This document shows, piece by piece, positions 7,846-15,036 of a DNA stretch of 64,000 bases (positions are counted from its first letter, which is position 1; the number at the start of each line of letters is the position of its first letter). Source of the DNA: Bradyrhizobium sp. in8p8 (GTDB taxonomy: Bacteria > Pseudomonadota > Alphaproteobacteria > Rhizobiales > Xanthobacteraceae); contig NZ_AUGD01000002.1 in NCBI RefSeq assembly GCF_000426845.1, forward strand, positions 744,001-808,000, given 5' to 3'. Under the pieces are notes generated by a model. The model had not been told where the DNA came from. It made no database searches and saw only the letters and a program-made list of their open reading frames with translations. A program made the translations under genes and the position numbers.

Positions 7846-8529
7846 TCAGACGTCCCCGGAATTGTCGACATAGACGAGCCCAGCTTTCTCCAGTGCTTCG
7901 CGCATGTTGTACATGTCGAGGCCGAGTTCGCCCGAGGCGAGCCGCTTGCGCTTGCGTCCCTCCTCCGCGTTGCGCTTCCCGGCCTTCTCGGCGACTTCGG
8001 CCGCATAGCGCTTCGGGACCACCACCACGCCATCGTCATCGGCCACGACGATGTCGCCGGGGTCGACGCTCACACCGGCGCAAACCACGGGGACGTTGAC
8101 CGAGCCGAGCGTCGCCTTCACCGTCCCCTTGGCCGAGACTGCGCGCGACCACACGGGAAAGCGCATCTCGTGCAATGCTCTGACATCGCGGCAGCCGGCA
8201 TCGATGATCAGCCCCTGCACGCCCCGCGCCCTGAGCGAGGTCGCCAGCAGCTCGCCGAACATTCCGTCGGTGTTGTCGGTGGTGCAGCCGACGACGAGGA
8301 TGTCGCCTTTTCTGCACTGCTCGACGGCAACATGGATCATCCAGTTGTCGCCGGGCTGCGCCAGCACCGTGACGGCGGGCCCCGCGATCGCCGCGCCCGG
8401 CCAGACGGGGCGCAAATACGGCTTCATCAGGCCGAGACGCTCGTAGGCCTCATGCACCGTCGAGACGCCGTATTCCGCCATGCCGGCGGGATCGGCCCGT
8501 TTGATGTTGCGAACGACGACAGGCTTCAT
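7846..8529 (-). CDS. ligK: 4-carboxy-4-hydroxy-2-oxoadipate aldolase
   Basis: Cleaves 4-carboxy-4-hydroxy-2-oxoadipate to pyruvate and oxaloacetate, the last step of the protocatechuate 4,5-cleavage and gallate routes. The class II aldolase is divalent-metal dependent and shares its fold with RraA. Length (227 aa) and motifs fit the LigK/HMG aldolase group: A-Q-P-G-D-N-W near 58-64, G-D-I-L-V-V-G near 75, the metal-site block [11 protein letters not shown] near 107-117 and [11 protein letters not shown] near 160. GGAGG sits six bases before the ATG. The start overlaps the galB stop by four bases (ATGA), so the two are translated together. LigI, GalB and LigK are consecutive pathway enzymes. 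Confidence 0.93.
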   Translation of the reverse strand: MKPVVVRNIKRADPAGMAEYGVSTVHEAYERLGLMKPYLRPVWPGAAIAGPAVTVLAQPGDNWMIHVAVEQCRKGDILVVGCTTDNTDGMFGELLATSLRARGVQGLIIDAGCRDVRALHEMRFPVWSRAVSAKGTVKATLGSVNVPVVCAGVSVDPGDIVVADDDGVVVVPKRYAAEVAEKAGKRNAEEGRKRKRLASGELGLDMYNMREALEKAGLVYVDNSGDV

Positions 8530-9239
8530 GCGAGCTCCTCCGCCACCGTCGGAAACAGCCGCTGATAGGCCTCGCCGTACGTCATGGGCACACCGGTGTT
8601 GCGGCTGCCCTGAATGCCACGATTGAGCGCGACGCGCTCGTAATAGCCCCAGAGATGCTTTTGCGCGGCGAGAATCTGGAACGCTTCATATTTCTCCTTC
8701 CAGACCTCGTCGATCTTGAGGAGCAGATCCGGCTTGTAATTGCATTGCTCCGGCTGGTGCGGCTCGAACAGGAACACCGGCGGCGCCGAATATTTGTATT
8801 GCGCACCGGGCTTGTGGCCCATGGCCTGCGCGACCACGCGCGTTTCCTGCGCGAAATGCGCTGCGTTCGGATGATCGAAGTTGTAGGGGTCCTCCAGCGC
8901 GTGCGTCAGCACGAAGCTGGGATTGAGCTCGCGGTAGATGTCGACCATGCGATCGAAATGCGCTTCCGTCAGCCTGAGCGGATAGTCGCCGCAGTCGAAG
9001 AACTCGATCTCGGCACCCAGCAGCTTTGCGGCACGCTCCGCCTCGTCCTTGCGGCCCGCCTTGACCGAGTCCAGCGTCGCACCCTTCTCCTTCCACGCGA
9101 ACTGGCTCTCGCCGCGTTCACCGAAGGACAGGCACACGATCTTCATGCGATAGCCCTTCTTCGCATGCAGCGCGATGGCGCCGCCGGCGCGCCAGACGAA
9201 ATCGCCGGGATGGGCCGTGATCACGAGTCCTGTCTTCAT
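8526..9239 (-). CDS. galB: 4-oxalomesaconate hydratase, PIG-L/LmbE family
   Basis: Hydrates 4-oxalomesaconate to 4-carboxy-4-hydroxy-2-oxoadipate, the substrate of LigK. The protein (237 aa) belongs to the LmbE/PIG-L zinc fold, which was repurposed in GalB of gallate-degrading pseudomonads. The N-terminus [15 protein letters not shown] is diagnostic: GalB proteins keep D-F-V-W-R-A-G-G-A. Other metal-site positions are [13 protein letters not shown] near 118-130. AAGGAG lies seven bases before the start. It is not related to the classical amidohydrolase-type LigJ hydratase, so this operon uses the GalB solution to the same step. Confidence 0.92.
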   Translation of the reverse strand: MKTGLVITAHPGDFVWRAGGAIALHAKKGYRMKIVCLSFGERGESQFAWKEKGATLDSVKAGRKDEAERAAKLLGAEIEFFDCGDYPLRLTEAHFDRMVDIYRELNPSFVLTHALEDPYNFDHPNAAHFAQETRVVAQAMGHKPGAQYKYSAPPVFLFEPHQPEQCNYKPDLLLKIDEVWKEKYEAFQILAAQKHLWGYYERVALNRGIQGSRNTGVPMTYGEAYQRLFPTVAEELA

Positions 9240-9330
9240 GGATTACTCCTTTCGTTCGCATGCATTGGCCCGTGTCCCACTCCAGCGCCCTGCAAGGATG
9301 CCGCGCCGCTTGTCGATCGCGGGAATGCCG

Positions 9331-10215
9331 TCACGCCTTGAACTCGAACAAGCGCGCTGGATTGTCGACGAGGATCTTCTGCTGAAGCTCCGGCTCCGGC
9401 GCAAACATCGGAATCAGATCGACGAGGTCGCCATCATTCGGCATGGCCTTGACGTTGGGATGCGGCCAGTCCGTGCCCCAGATGACGCGATCAGGCGCGG
9501 TCTCGATGATCTTGCGCGCGAACGGCACCGCATCGGTGAACGGCGGACCGGCCGAGGACACCCGCTCCGCGCCGCAGATCTTGATCCAGCATTTCTCGTC
9601 GCGCTGCATCAGCTCGATCAAGGTCCTGAACGGAACTTGGCCGAGCCCCTCGGATGACTGCACCCGGCCCATATGGTCGATGGTGTAGCGGAGCGGCAGC
9701 CTTGCCAGCATGTCGGCATATTCCGGCAGGTCGATCGCATCGAAGTGCAGGTCGACGTGCCAGCCGAGCGGTGCGGCCATGGCGATGACGCGATCGAACA
9801 CGCCCCTCTCGGGGACGCTGCCGAGATGACGGACGAAATTGAAGCGGCAGCCGCGGAAGCCGCCCTCGTGCAGCTCGCGGAGCCCGCGTTCCGTAATGGT
9901 GTCGTCGATGTTGGCGACCGCGCGGTAGGCGCCGTCGCTCCGTGCGACGGCGTCGAGCGCGACCCTGTTGTCGGTCCCATGCACGGTGGCATTGACGATG
10001 ACAGCACGCTCGACGCCGAGCTTGGCGTGCAGCGCTCGGAAATCCTCCAGTGGCGCGTCCGGCGGCGTGTAGGAGCGGTCCGGCGCGTAAGGATATTTGG
10101 TGCCGGGTCCGAAGATGTGGCAATGCGCGTCGCAGGACAGCTTCGGCAGTCCGAATTTCGGCGTGCGCGTGTTCGGATCGGGCGGCGGAATGGTCGGCGT
10201 GTACATCATCGTCAT
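9331..10215 (-). CDS. ligI: 2-pyrone-4,6-dicarboxylate hydrolase
   Basis: Opens the lactone ring of 2-pyrone-4,6-dicarboxylate to 4-oxalomesaconate, upstream of GalB. The protein is 294 aa, in the usual LigI range. It is an amidohydrolase-superfamily barrel: D-A-H-C-H-I-F-G-P near residue 28, the R-F-N-F-V-R-H strand near 126, H-V-D-L-H-F near 152, T-I-D-H-M-G near 178 and I-W-G-T-D-W-P-H-P-N near 248. The first in-frame ATG after the TetR stop (10215) is taken as start; the open frame continues upstream but only through the TetR gene. It is the second gene of the TetR-led operon, 25 bp after the regulator. Confidence 0.9.
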   Translation of the reverse strand: MTMMYTPTIPPPDPNTRTPKFGLPKLSCDAHCHIFGPGTKYPYAPDRSYTPPDAPLEDFRALHAKLGVERAVIVNATVHGTDNRVALDAVARSDGAYRAVANIDDTITERGLRELHEGGFRGCRFNFVRHLGSVPERGVFDRVIAMAAPLGWHVDLHFDAIDLPEYADMLARLPLRYTIDHMGRVQSSEGLGQVPFRTLIELMQRDEKCWIKICGAERVSSAGPPFTDAVPFARKIIETAPDRVIWGTDWPHPNVKAMPNDGDLVDLIPMFAPEPELQQKILVDNPARLFEFKA

Positions 10216-10240
10216 CAGTGAACCGCCGAGGCGAGACCGC

Positions 10241-10951
10241 TCAGGTCTTGTTGGCGACGGCCGGCCGCCGCCGCGCCGGGGCAGCTTGATCCAGAGACGG
10301 CGCCTGGAACGCCGCAACGCTGGCCTGCACCAATTGCTCGATGGCACTCGCGGCATCACTCCCGTCAGCCTCGCCGCGCGACAGGCGCGAGACGCGCTCC
10401 GGCGTCACCAGCGAATAATAGAGCGCGCCGAGCAGGAAATGGCTGCGCCAGACGATGTCGGTGCGCGGAATGTGCGGCAGGCTCTCGTGGACTGCGTCGA
10501 TGAAGGCATGACTCGTGTCGTCAAAGGTCTGCGCGATGATCTTTCGCGCGACCTCGTTGCCTTCCGCCGACATCACAGCGCGCAGCCGTGTGAACCGCGC
10601 CCCTCCGCCGGCGAGATCGCTGCCCGAGGTGAAGGCCGGCACCACATAGGCGCGCACGATCGCCTCCAGCCGGTCCTGGAGATCGCGCACGCGCTTCGCG
10701 GCGGCAAGCAGTTCAGAACGGCGCAGATTCATCGGCGCGCAATGGCGTCGGTAGATCTCCAGCAGCAGGCCGTCCTTGGTCTTGAAATGATAGGTGACGC
10801 TGCCGGGATTGGCGCCGGCGGCTTGCGCGATGTCGCGCACCGACACGGCATTGAATCCGTTGGTGGCGAACAGCTCCTCCGCCGCAACGAGGATCGCCTC
10901 GCGCATGTTCGGCTTGCGGGACGTTTCCTTGCTGGTGGGCTTGCGCATCAT
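10241..10951 (-). CDS. TetR-family transcriptional regulator
   Basis: Repressor of 236 aa. The helix-turn-helix lies near residues 38-60 (V-R-D-I-A-Q-A-A-G-A-N-P-G-S-V-T-Y-H-F), followed by a helical ligand domain with no recognisable subfamily. It heads the ligI-galB-ligK operon. A perfect inverted repeat TTTGTAC-N4-GTACAAA lies only three bases upstream of the first ATG, so the message may be leaderless or start at a later codon (ATG at 10948 or 10906); no ribosome site is seen for any of them. The same inverted repeat occurs before the extradiol dioxygenase gene at 32860. This suggests that the regulator controls itself, its operon and that distant gene. Confidence 0.88.
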   Translation of the reverse strand: MMRKPTSKETSRKPNMREAILVAAEELFATNGFNAVSVRDIAQAAGANPGSVTYHFKTKDGLLLEIYRRHCAPMNLRRSELLAAAKRVRDLQDRLEAIVRAYVVPAFTSGSDLAGGGARFTRLRAVMSAEGNEVARKIIAQTFDDTSHAFIDAVHESLPHIPRTDIVWRSHFLLGALYYSLVTPERVSRLSRGEADGSDAASAIEQLVQASVAAFQAPSLDQAAPARRRPAVANKT

Positions 10952-10954
10952 GCA

Positions 10955-10972
10955 TTTGTACTATCGTACAAA
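10955..10972. promoter_or_regulatory. TetR operator, TTTGTAC-N4-GTACAAA
   Basis: Perfect 7-bp inverted repeat with a four-base spacer (TATC), directly upstream of the TetR gene. Its twin, with nine-base arms, is at 32940-32961. The position fits autoregulation. Confidence 0.7.
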
Positions 10973-11045
10973 AGATCAGGTCTCGTCAACAAGAACTACC
11001 TTCGGGCCCGGGACTGACGCGCTGGGACACGATCCGGCAGCAGGC

Positions 11046-11062
11046 CGGCCAGCGGCTGGCCG
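11046..11062 (-). terminator. GC hairpin after the MscS gene
   Basis: Perfect 7-bp stem CGGCCAG with a three-base loop and CTGGCCG, 46 bp after the mscS-type gene stop on its transcribed strand. There is no T run, so it is only a weak terminator candidate. Confidence 0.25.
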
Positions 11063-11107
11063 CGACCAAAGCAGCGCGCGTAAGCGGCCCGCGAGCGGCG
11101 CCGACCG

Positions 11108-12250
11108 TTAATTATCCGGCCTCGCCCGCATGGTCTCCGGAGGCGCGGGGCGCCGCAGATAGTCGGCATCATCATCGCCTGACGGGATCAGGATCGCGCG
11201 CTCGCGCGGCAGCGCTTCCGGCATCTCGTCGCGGATGAAGGCCACGAGCTTTTCCCTGATCTCGCAGCGCAGGTCCCACGATTGCGGCGCGTTGCGCGCG
11301 CTGACCAGCGCGCGAAGCTCGATTGTCCGCGCGTCTGCGTCGACGACCTGGAGATTGACCACCTCGCCGTCCCACAGCTTGGATTTCTTTACCACCTCTT
11401 CCAGCCACTGCCGGATGCGCGCCACGTCGGCACGGTAATCGACATGGAGCGCGATGACGCCGATCAGGGAGGCAGTGTCGCGGGTCCAGTTCTGGAACGG
11501 CTTCTCGATGAAATAGGACAGCGGCACCACCATACGGCGCCAGTCCCACAGCCGGATCACGACGTAGGTCGAGGCGATGTCCTCAACCCATCCCCACTCG
11601 TTCTCGATGATCACGGCGTCTTCGATGCGGATCGGCTGGGTGATTGCGATCTGCAAGCCTGCGATCAGATTGCTCAGCAGCGGCCGCGCGGCAAGACCGA
11701 CGATGATACCGGCGGCGCCGGCGGAAGCGAACAGGCTGACGCCATACTGCCTTACCGAGTCGAACGTCATCAGCGCAGTGGACACGGTGATCACGACAAT
11801 GATGGTGTCGGTGACACGCTTGAACACGCGAACCTGCGTCACATGCTTGCGTGCGATGAAGTTCTCGGTGACAACGCGAAAGTTCTGCAGATAGCGCGCC
11901 GCGCTCATGTCCACGATCCGGATCGAGATCCAGCCGATCAGCGCGATGAAGGCCACAACGAACAGGCGCGTCAGCGGGGTGCGGATCGCATCGTCAAGCG
12001 GCGCAAGTGGCAACACGAGTGCGACGGCGGCCAAGCAGAGTGCCATTTGCGCCGGTCCGGCCGTACGATCGATGAATACGCTCAGGATCGGAAGACGGGT
12101 TCCGAAGGCGCGCTTGAGCAGCCATCTGGCCACCCGATAGGCGACCAGGGCGAGCAAAACTGCGCCGACAACCAGGCTGAGACCGACGAACCATGACGGT
12201 ATCCAGCCGAACATCGTGTCGATGTCGGCCACGAGACTCTGCCAATCCAT
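11108..12250 (-). CDS. Small-conductance mechanosensitive channel, MscS family
   Basis: Inner-membrane channel (380 aa) that opens under membrane tension and releases solutes on osmotic downshock. About four membrane segments are visible in the first 190 residues. The pore-lining helix follows as A-S-A-G-A-A-G-I-I-V-G-L-A-A-R-P-L-L-S-N-L-I-A-G, with the small-residue (Ala/Gly) packing typical of MscS TM3. A beta domain follows (I-R-I-E-D-A-V-I-I-E-N-E-W-G-W-V-E-D-I), then an alpha/beta C-terminal vestibule. GGGGAC precedes the start. It is a lone gene between the TetR operon and a divergent DUF763 gene. The C-terminal 30 residues are charged and probably disordered. Confidence 0.88.
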   Translation of the reverse strand: MDWQSLVADIDTMFGWIPSWFVGLSLVVGAVLLALVAYRVARWLLKRAFGTRLPILSVFIDRTAGPAQMALCLAAVALVLPLAPLDDAIRTPLTRLFVVAFIALIGWISIRIVDMSAARYLQNFRVVTENFIARKHVTQVRVFKRVTDTIIVVITVSTALMTFDSVRQYGVSLFASAGAAGIIVGLAARPLLSNLIAGLQIAITQPIRIEDAVIIENEWGWVEDIASTYVVIRLWDWRRMVVPLSYFIEKPFQNWTRDTASLIGVIALHVDYRADVARIRQWLEEVVKKSKLWDGEVVNLQVVDADARTIELRALVSARNAPQSWDLRCEIREKLVAFIRDEMPEALPRERAILIPSGDDDADYLRRPAPPETMRARPDN

Positions 12251-12373
12251 GAGTGTCCCCGTCGCTGCAATCCCTCAGCGTTCAACGCCTAGTGGCTGGC
12301 TTCGCTCCCCTGTTTCGTGCAACGCAGCATTCCACTGGCGCAACCGTCGCCGAGGCGCTAGTTTGAGCCGTCC

Positions 12374-13624
12374 ATGACTCGACGTACCGGCAGCGCCGAT
12401 CTTCCTCTCCACACCGGGCGGGTTCCGCCGTGGCTGGCAAGTCGCATGTCCTCGCTGGGGGCGATCGTCACGCAAGCGATCGTTCATCATTATGGCCGCG
12501 ATGCGTTTCTGCAGCGGCTGTCGCATCCGTTCTGGTTCCAGTCGTTCGGAGCCGTGATGGGCATGGACTGGCATTCCTCGGGCATCACGACCTCCGTGAT
12601 CGGCGCACTGAAGCGTGGCCTCGGGCCGCTTCAGGACGAACTCGGGATTTATGTCTGCGGCGGCCGGGGCCAGCATTCGCGCAAGACACCGGACGAACTG
12701 ATGCAACTCGGCAACCGCGTCGGATTCGACGGCGCGAAGCTGACCCGCGCCAGCCGCCTGGTGGCAAAGGTCGACAGCGCCGCGGTGCAGGACGGCTTTG
12801 ACCTTTACCTGCACGGCTTCTTCGTGACCGCCGACGGCAAATGGACCGTGGTGCAGCAGGGCATGAACGGCGACAAGCGGCAGGCGCGCCGGTATCACTG
12901 GCATTCCGAGGCGCTGAAGAGCTTTGTCGATACGCCGCACAGCGCGATCGACGGTCCGCAGCAAGGTGAGATCGTCAATCTCACCGACCACCGCGCCGAC
13001 ATCTCGCGCGCCGCGCAGCTCGATCTCTTGGGTGGTCTCGGCCCCGATCGCATCGTCTCCGAATTCGAGCGGCTCATCGGGACCGAGCCGAAGCCGGCAC
13101 AGGCCACGCTGCCGCATCTGATCATGCCTGCGCATCATGACGTCCGGCCCAAGGACGTGTTCGCGCGCCGCCTGCACGGCACGCTCGCGGCAGCCGCCGA
13201 GCGCGGCCCGGTCGATTTTCCGGAACTGCTGCTGACGCCCGGCGTGGGTGCGCGCACCGTGCGTTCGCTCGCGATGGTCGCCGAGGTCGTGCATGGCGCG
13301 CCCTATCGCTTCAAGGATCCGGCGCGTTTCTCGCTCGCCCATGGCGGCAAGGACCGGCATCCCTACCCCGTCCCGATCAAGGTCTATGACGAGACCATCC
13401 GGGTGCTGAAGCGCGCGATCCAGAACGCGAGGCTCGGGCGCGAGGAGGAGATCCAGGCGATCAAGCGCCTGGACGATCAGGCGCGGCGGCTGGAGCGCAC
13501 CGCGCAGGGGCCGTCGGTTGACGCTTTCATCGTCGGCGAACGCGCGGTCTCGCCGGATCTCGACGGCCGTTCGGTGTTCGGCTGGGAGCGCGATCTTGCG
13601 GCCACGAAAAAGCGGACCGGCTGA
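12374..13624 (+). CDS. DUF763 family protein
   Basis: Protein of 416 aa matching the DUF763 family (known mainly from archaea and scattered bacteria), whose function is not established. Recognisable segments are the N-terminal T-G-S-A-D-L-P-L-H-T-G-R-V-P-P-W-L, the conserved M-G-M-D-W-H-S-S-G-I-T-T-S-V-I-G-A-L-K near 60, I-Y-V-C-G-G-R-G near 93, H-W-H-S-E near 175, and a C-terminal helical part rich in Arg and Glu. The many conserved His, Asp and Glu residues suggest a nucleic-acid or phosphate-directed enzyme, but that is a guess. No strong ribosome site precedes the ATG. It is divergent from the MscS gene and convergent with the small-protein run. Confidence 0.85.
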   Translation: MTRRTGSADLPLHTGRVPPWLASRMSSLGAIVTQAIVHHYGRDAFLQRLSHPFWFQSFGAVMGMDWHSSGITTSVIGALKRGLGPLQDELGIYVCGGRGQHSRKTPDELMQLGNRVGFDGAKLTRASRLVAKVDSAAVQDGFDLYLHGFFVTADGKWTVVQQGMNGDKRQARRYHWHSEALKSFVDTPHSAIDGPQQGEIVNLTDHRADISRAAQLDLLGGLGPDRIVSEFERLIGTEPKPAQATLPHLIMPAHHDVRPKDVFARRLHGTLAAAAERGPVDFPELLLTPGVGARTVRSLAMVAEVVHGAPYRFKDPARFSLAHGGKDRHPYPVPIKVYDETIRVLKRAIQNARLGREEEIQAIKRLDDQARRLERTAQGPSVDAFIVGERAVSPDLDGRSVFGWERDLAATKKRTG

Positions 13625-13655
13625 GCACCGGTCCGCAAGTCGGCGGGAGGAACCT

Positions 13656-13898
13656 TCAGGTCTGGTCGGTCCCCGGCTCATCGTCGAGCCGGTTCGCAGA
13701 ATGGTCCTGATATTGCTCGGTCTGGATGGTCTTGCCGTCCATGCCGCGAATGTCCGAATGCTGCTTCTTGTCGCGGTTGGACAGGACCATGTTGTCGCCG
13801 ATCATCTCCTTCGGCACGTCGGTCAGCGCGCCCGTGCCGTCGCCCTTGCCGTGCATGCCCGATCTGAAGTGCGTCTTGCTGCCGTGCCCACCTGGCAT
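13656..13898 (-). CDS. Small hydrophilic protein, cassette gene 5
   Basis: Unrecognised 80-aa protein, very rich in Gly, Asp, Lys and His with no hydrophobic core (for example M-P-G-G-H-G-S-K-T-H-F at the start and a C-terminus of charged residues), so probably disordered. AGGAG lies seven bases before the ATG. It is the last of five small genes in the same direction (gaps 32, 15, 3 and 13 bp), all with strong ribosome sites, behind a candidate EcfG-type promoter at 14918-14942. The composition and setting fit a stress-induced protectant. No function is known. Confidence 0.65.
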   Translation of the reverse strand: MPGGHGSKTHFRSGMHGKGDGTGALTDVPKEMIGDNMVLSNRDKKQHSDIRGMDGKTIQTEQYQDHSANRLDDEPGTDQT

Positions 13899-13930
13899 CA
13901 GTCTCTCCTCTTGCGGTGATTTTCGGGACG

Positions 13931-14194
13931 TCAGTGCTTCTCTTGCGCCGTCGTCGGTCTTGGCGGCTTGTGGCCGCTTTGACCGGGATCGTTGTGCTTA
14001 TTGTGGTCGCTTTCCTGGTTGAGACCGCCGCGACTCACGGGAAACTCGCTTTGCCGTGCCTGCCGGTTGGCATGATGAACGGAGTCATCCCGGGGATTGC
14101 GGCCGATGGCCTGGTCAAGCTCGCGCTGATCGGGCACATCGCTCTTCCGTTCAAGAATGCGCAATTGCTGTTCGTGCGTCTTGTTGCCTTGCAT
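13931..14194 (-). CDS. Small hydrophilic protein, cassette gene 4
   Basis: Unrecognised 87-aa protein, almost free of hydrophobic residues and rich in Gln, Asn, Arg, Asp and His, so very likely disordered. An N-terminal amphipathic stretch (E-Q-Q-L-R-I-L-E-R-K-S-D-V) is the only part likely to form a helix. AGGAG lies eight bases before the start. It is the fourth gene of the five-gene small-protein run. Confidence 0.6.
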   Translation of the reverse strand: MQGNKTHEQQLRILERKSDVPDQRELDQAIGRNPRDDSVHHANRQARQSEFPVSRGGLNQESDHNKHNDPGQSGHKPPRPTTAQEKH

Positions 14195-14209
14195 CGGATG
14201 ACTCCTATT

Positions 14210-14437
14210 TCAGCGTCGGCGTCGATGGGAGCCGCTGCGCGCGACGTCCTTGTCGATGCCGCCGGCGGCGTTGACGTCGTTCTCGACGTCCCCTTCGATC
14301 GTGTTGGCGCCAAGGGCGTCCTCGAGGTCCTCGGCCGAGGCGCCTGCCATCGTGGCGCCCTTCGATCCCCCGATCATGGGATTCTCGCGCAGGTCCTTCT
14401 CGCTCGGCGCATACAGCTTGGGTTGCTTATTGGTCAT
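14210..14437 (-). CDS. Small hydrophilic protein, cassette gene 3
   Basis: Unrecognised 75-aa acidic protein with a basic C-terminal tail (H-R-R-R-R). The middle has a repeated Gly/Ala/Asp/Glu pattern (A-S-A-E-D-L-E-D-A-L-G-A-N-T-I-E-G-D-V-E-N-D-V). GGAGGAGG lies about ten bases before the ATG, and the gene starts 3 bp after the stop of the preceding gene. It is probably cotranscribed with its four neighbours. Confidence 0.62.
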   Translation of the reverse strand: MTNKQPKLYAPSEKDLRENPMIGGSKGATMAGASAEDLEDALGANTIEGDVENDVNAAGGIDKDVARSGSHRRRR

Positions 14438-14440
14438 GGC

Positions 14441-14641
14441 TTATCTGCCTCCTCCCTTTCGAGCCTCTTCGTGCGTGTGGTGCGAATCCTGCTCCCCGCC
14501 ACCGCCGGAAACCCTGCTGTGATTCCGCCGCGAGTCATCGGCGGGCGGCTTCTTCACTTCCAGCGGCGCCTTTGCGTTCTCGTGCGAGGCGCCGGGGCCG
14601 CCCTGACGAATGCTGTTCGGTGTCTTGGTGGATGTCGACAT
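14441..14641 (-). CDS. Small hydrophilic protein, cassette gene 2
   Basis: Unrecognised 66-aa protein, mostly Gly, Ser, Lys, Arg, His and Glu, with a Gly-rich stretch S-G-G-G-G-E near residue 46 and a His-rich patch next to it. No fold is expected. GAGGAGGGG lies seven bases upstream of the ATG, one of the strongest ribosome sites in the window for one of its smallest proteins. It lies 13 bp after the first cassette gene. Confidence 0.62.
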   Translation of the reverse strand: MSTSTKTPNSIRQGGPGASHENAKAPLEVKKPPADDSRRNHSRVSGGGGEQDSHHTHEEARKGGGR

Positions 14642-14654
14642 GGATGTCCCCTCC

Positions 14655-14840
14655 TCAGCGATCTTGCTGATAGCCTTGATTGGTCGTGTTCTGCTGGATG
14701 TTGCCCTGTTGTCCTTGCTGGTCCGGATTTTGGGCGCGTTGCTGACCCTGCGGCAGCTGATCGGCGGACATCTGCTTGCTGTCGCCAGTTCCCTTTCGGC
14801 TCTGATTGTCCGGCGGAACAGGTGGCATCTTGCTGGCCAT
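14655..14840 (-). CDS. Small Gln-rich protein, cassette gene 1
   Basis: Unrecognised 61-aa protein, strongly enriched in Gln and Asn (the last 30 residues contain Q-G-Q-Q-R and Q-G-Q-Q-G type repeats). Such low-complexity sequence is typical of disordered or aggregation-prone proteins. The open frame extends upstream to 15140, into the P450 gene. The start at 14840 is preferred because GGGAG sits eight bases before it and the composition changes there. It is the first of the five-gene run, about 78 bp downstream of the candidate EcfG promoter. Confidence 0.62.
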   Translation of the reverse strand: MASKMPPVPPDNQSRKGTGDSKQMSADQLPQGQQRAQNPDQQGQQGNIQQNTTNQGYQQDR

Positions 14841-14917
14841 GAATTGTCTCCCGTTAAGACGTCGACCTCGACATGAACGACCGAGGAACTCGTCGCGGCG
14901 CCCTATGTCGAGATGAC

Positions 14918-14942
14918 AACAGGACGAGCGGCGCGGCGTTCC
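14918..14942 (-). promoter_or_regulatory. Candidate EcfG (general stress sigma factor) promoter
   Basis: On the minus strand GGAAC is followed after exactly 16 bases by TGTT, close to the alphaproteobacterial EcfG consensus GGAAC-N16-CGTT (8 of 9 key bases). It lies about 78 bp upstream of the first gene of the small hydrophilic protein run and reads toward it. Confidence 0.45.
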
Positions 14943-15036
14943 TGATAGATCGCGCGCGACAACGATTTTCCGAAGGGAGCTTGTCTTCAGCTCGCCGAGG
15001 TCAGGGAACGGTCGGCGCTCGCTTCGCTGCGAGCAG

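Noticed and set aside
7846..8529. Calling this gene an RNase E inhibitor (RraA)
   Set aside because: Same fold, but operon position with ligI and galB and the aldolase-type length and motifs favour LigK.
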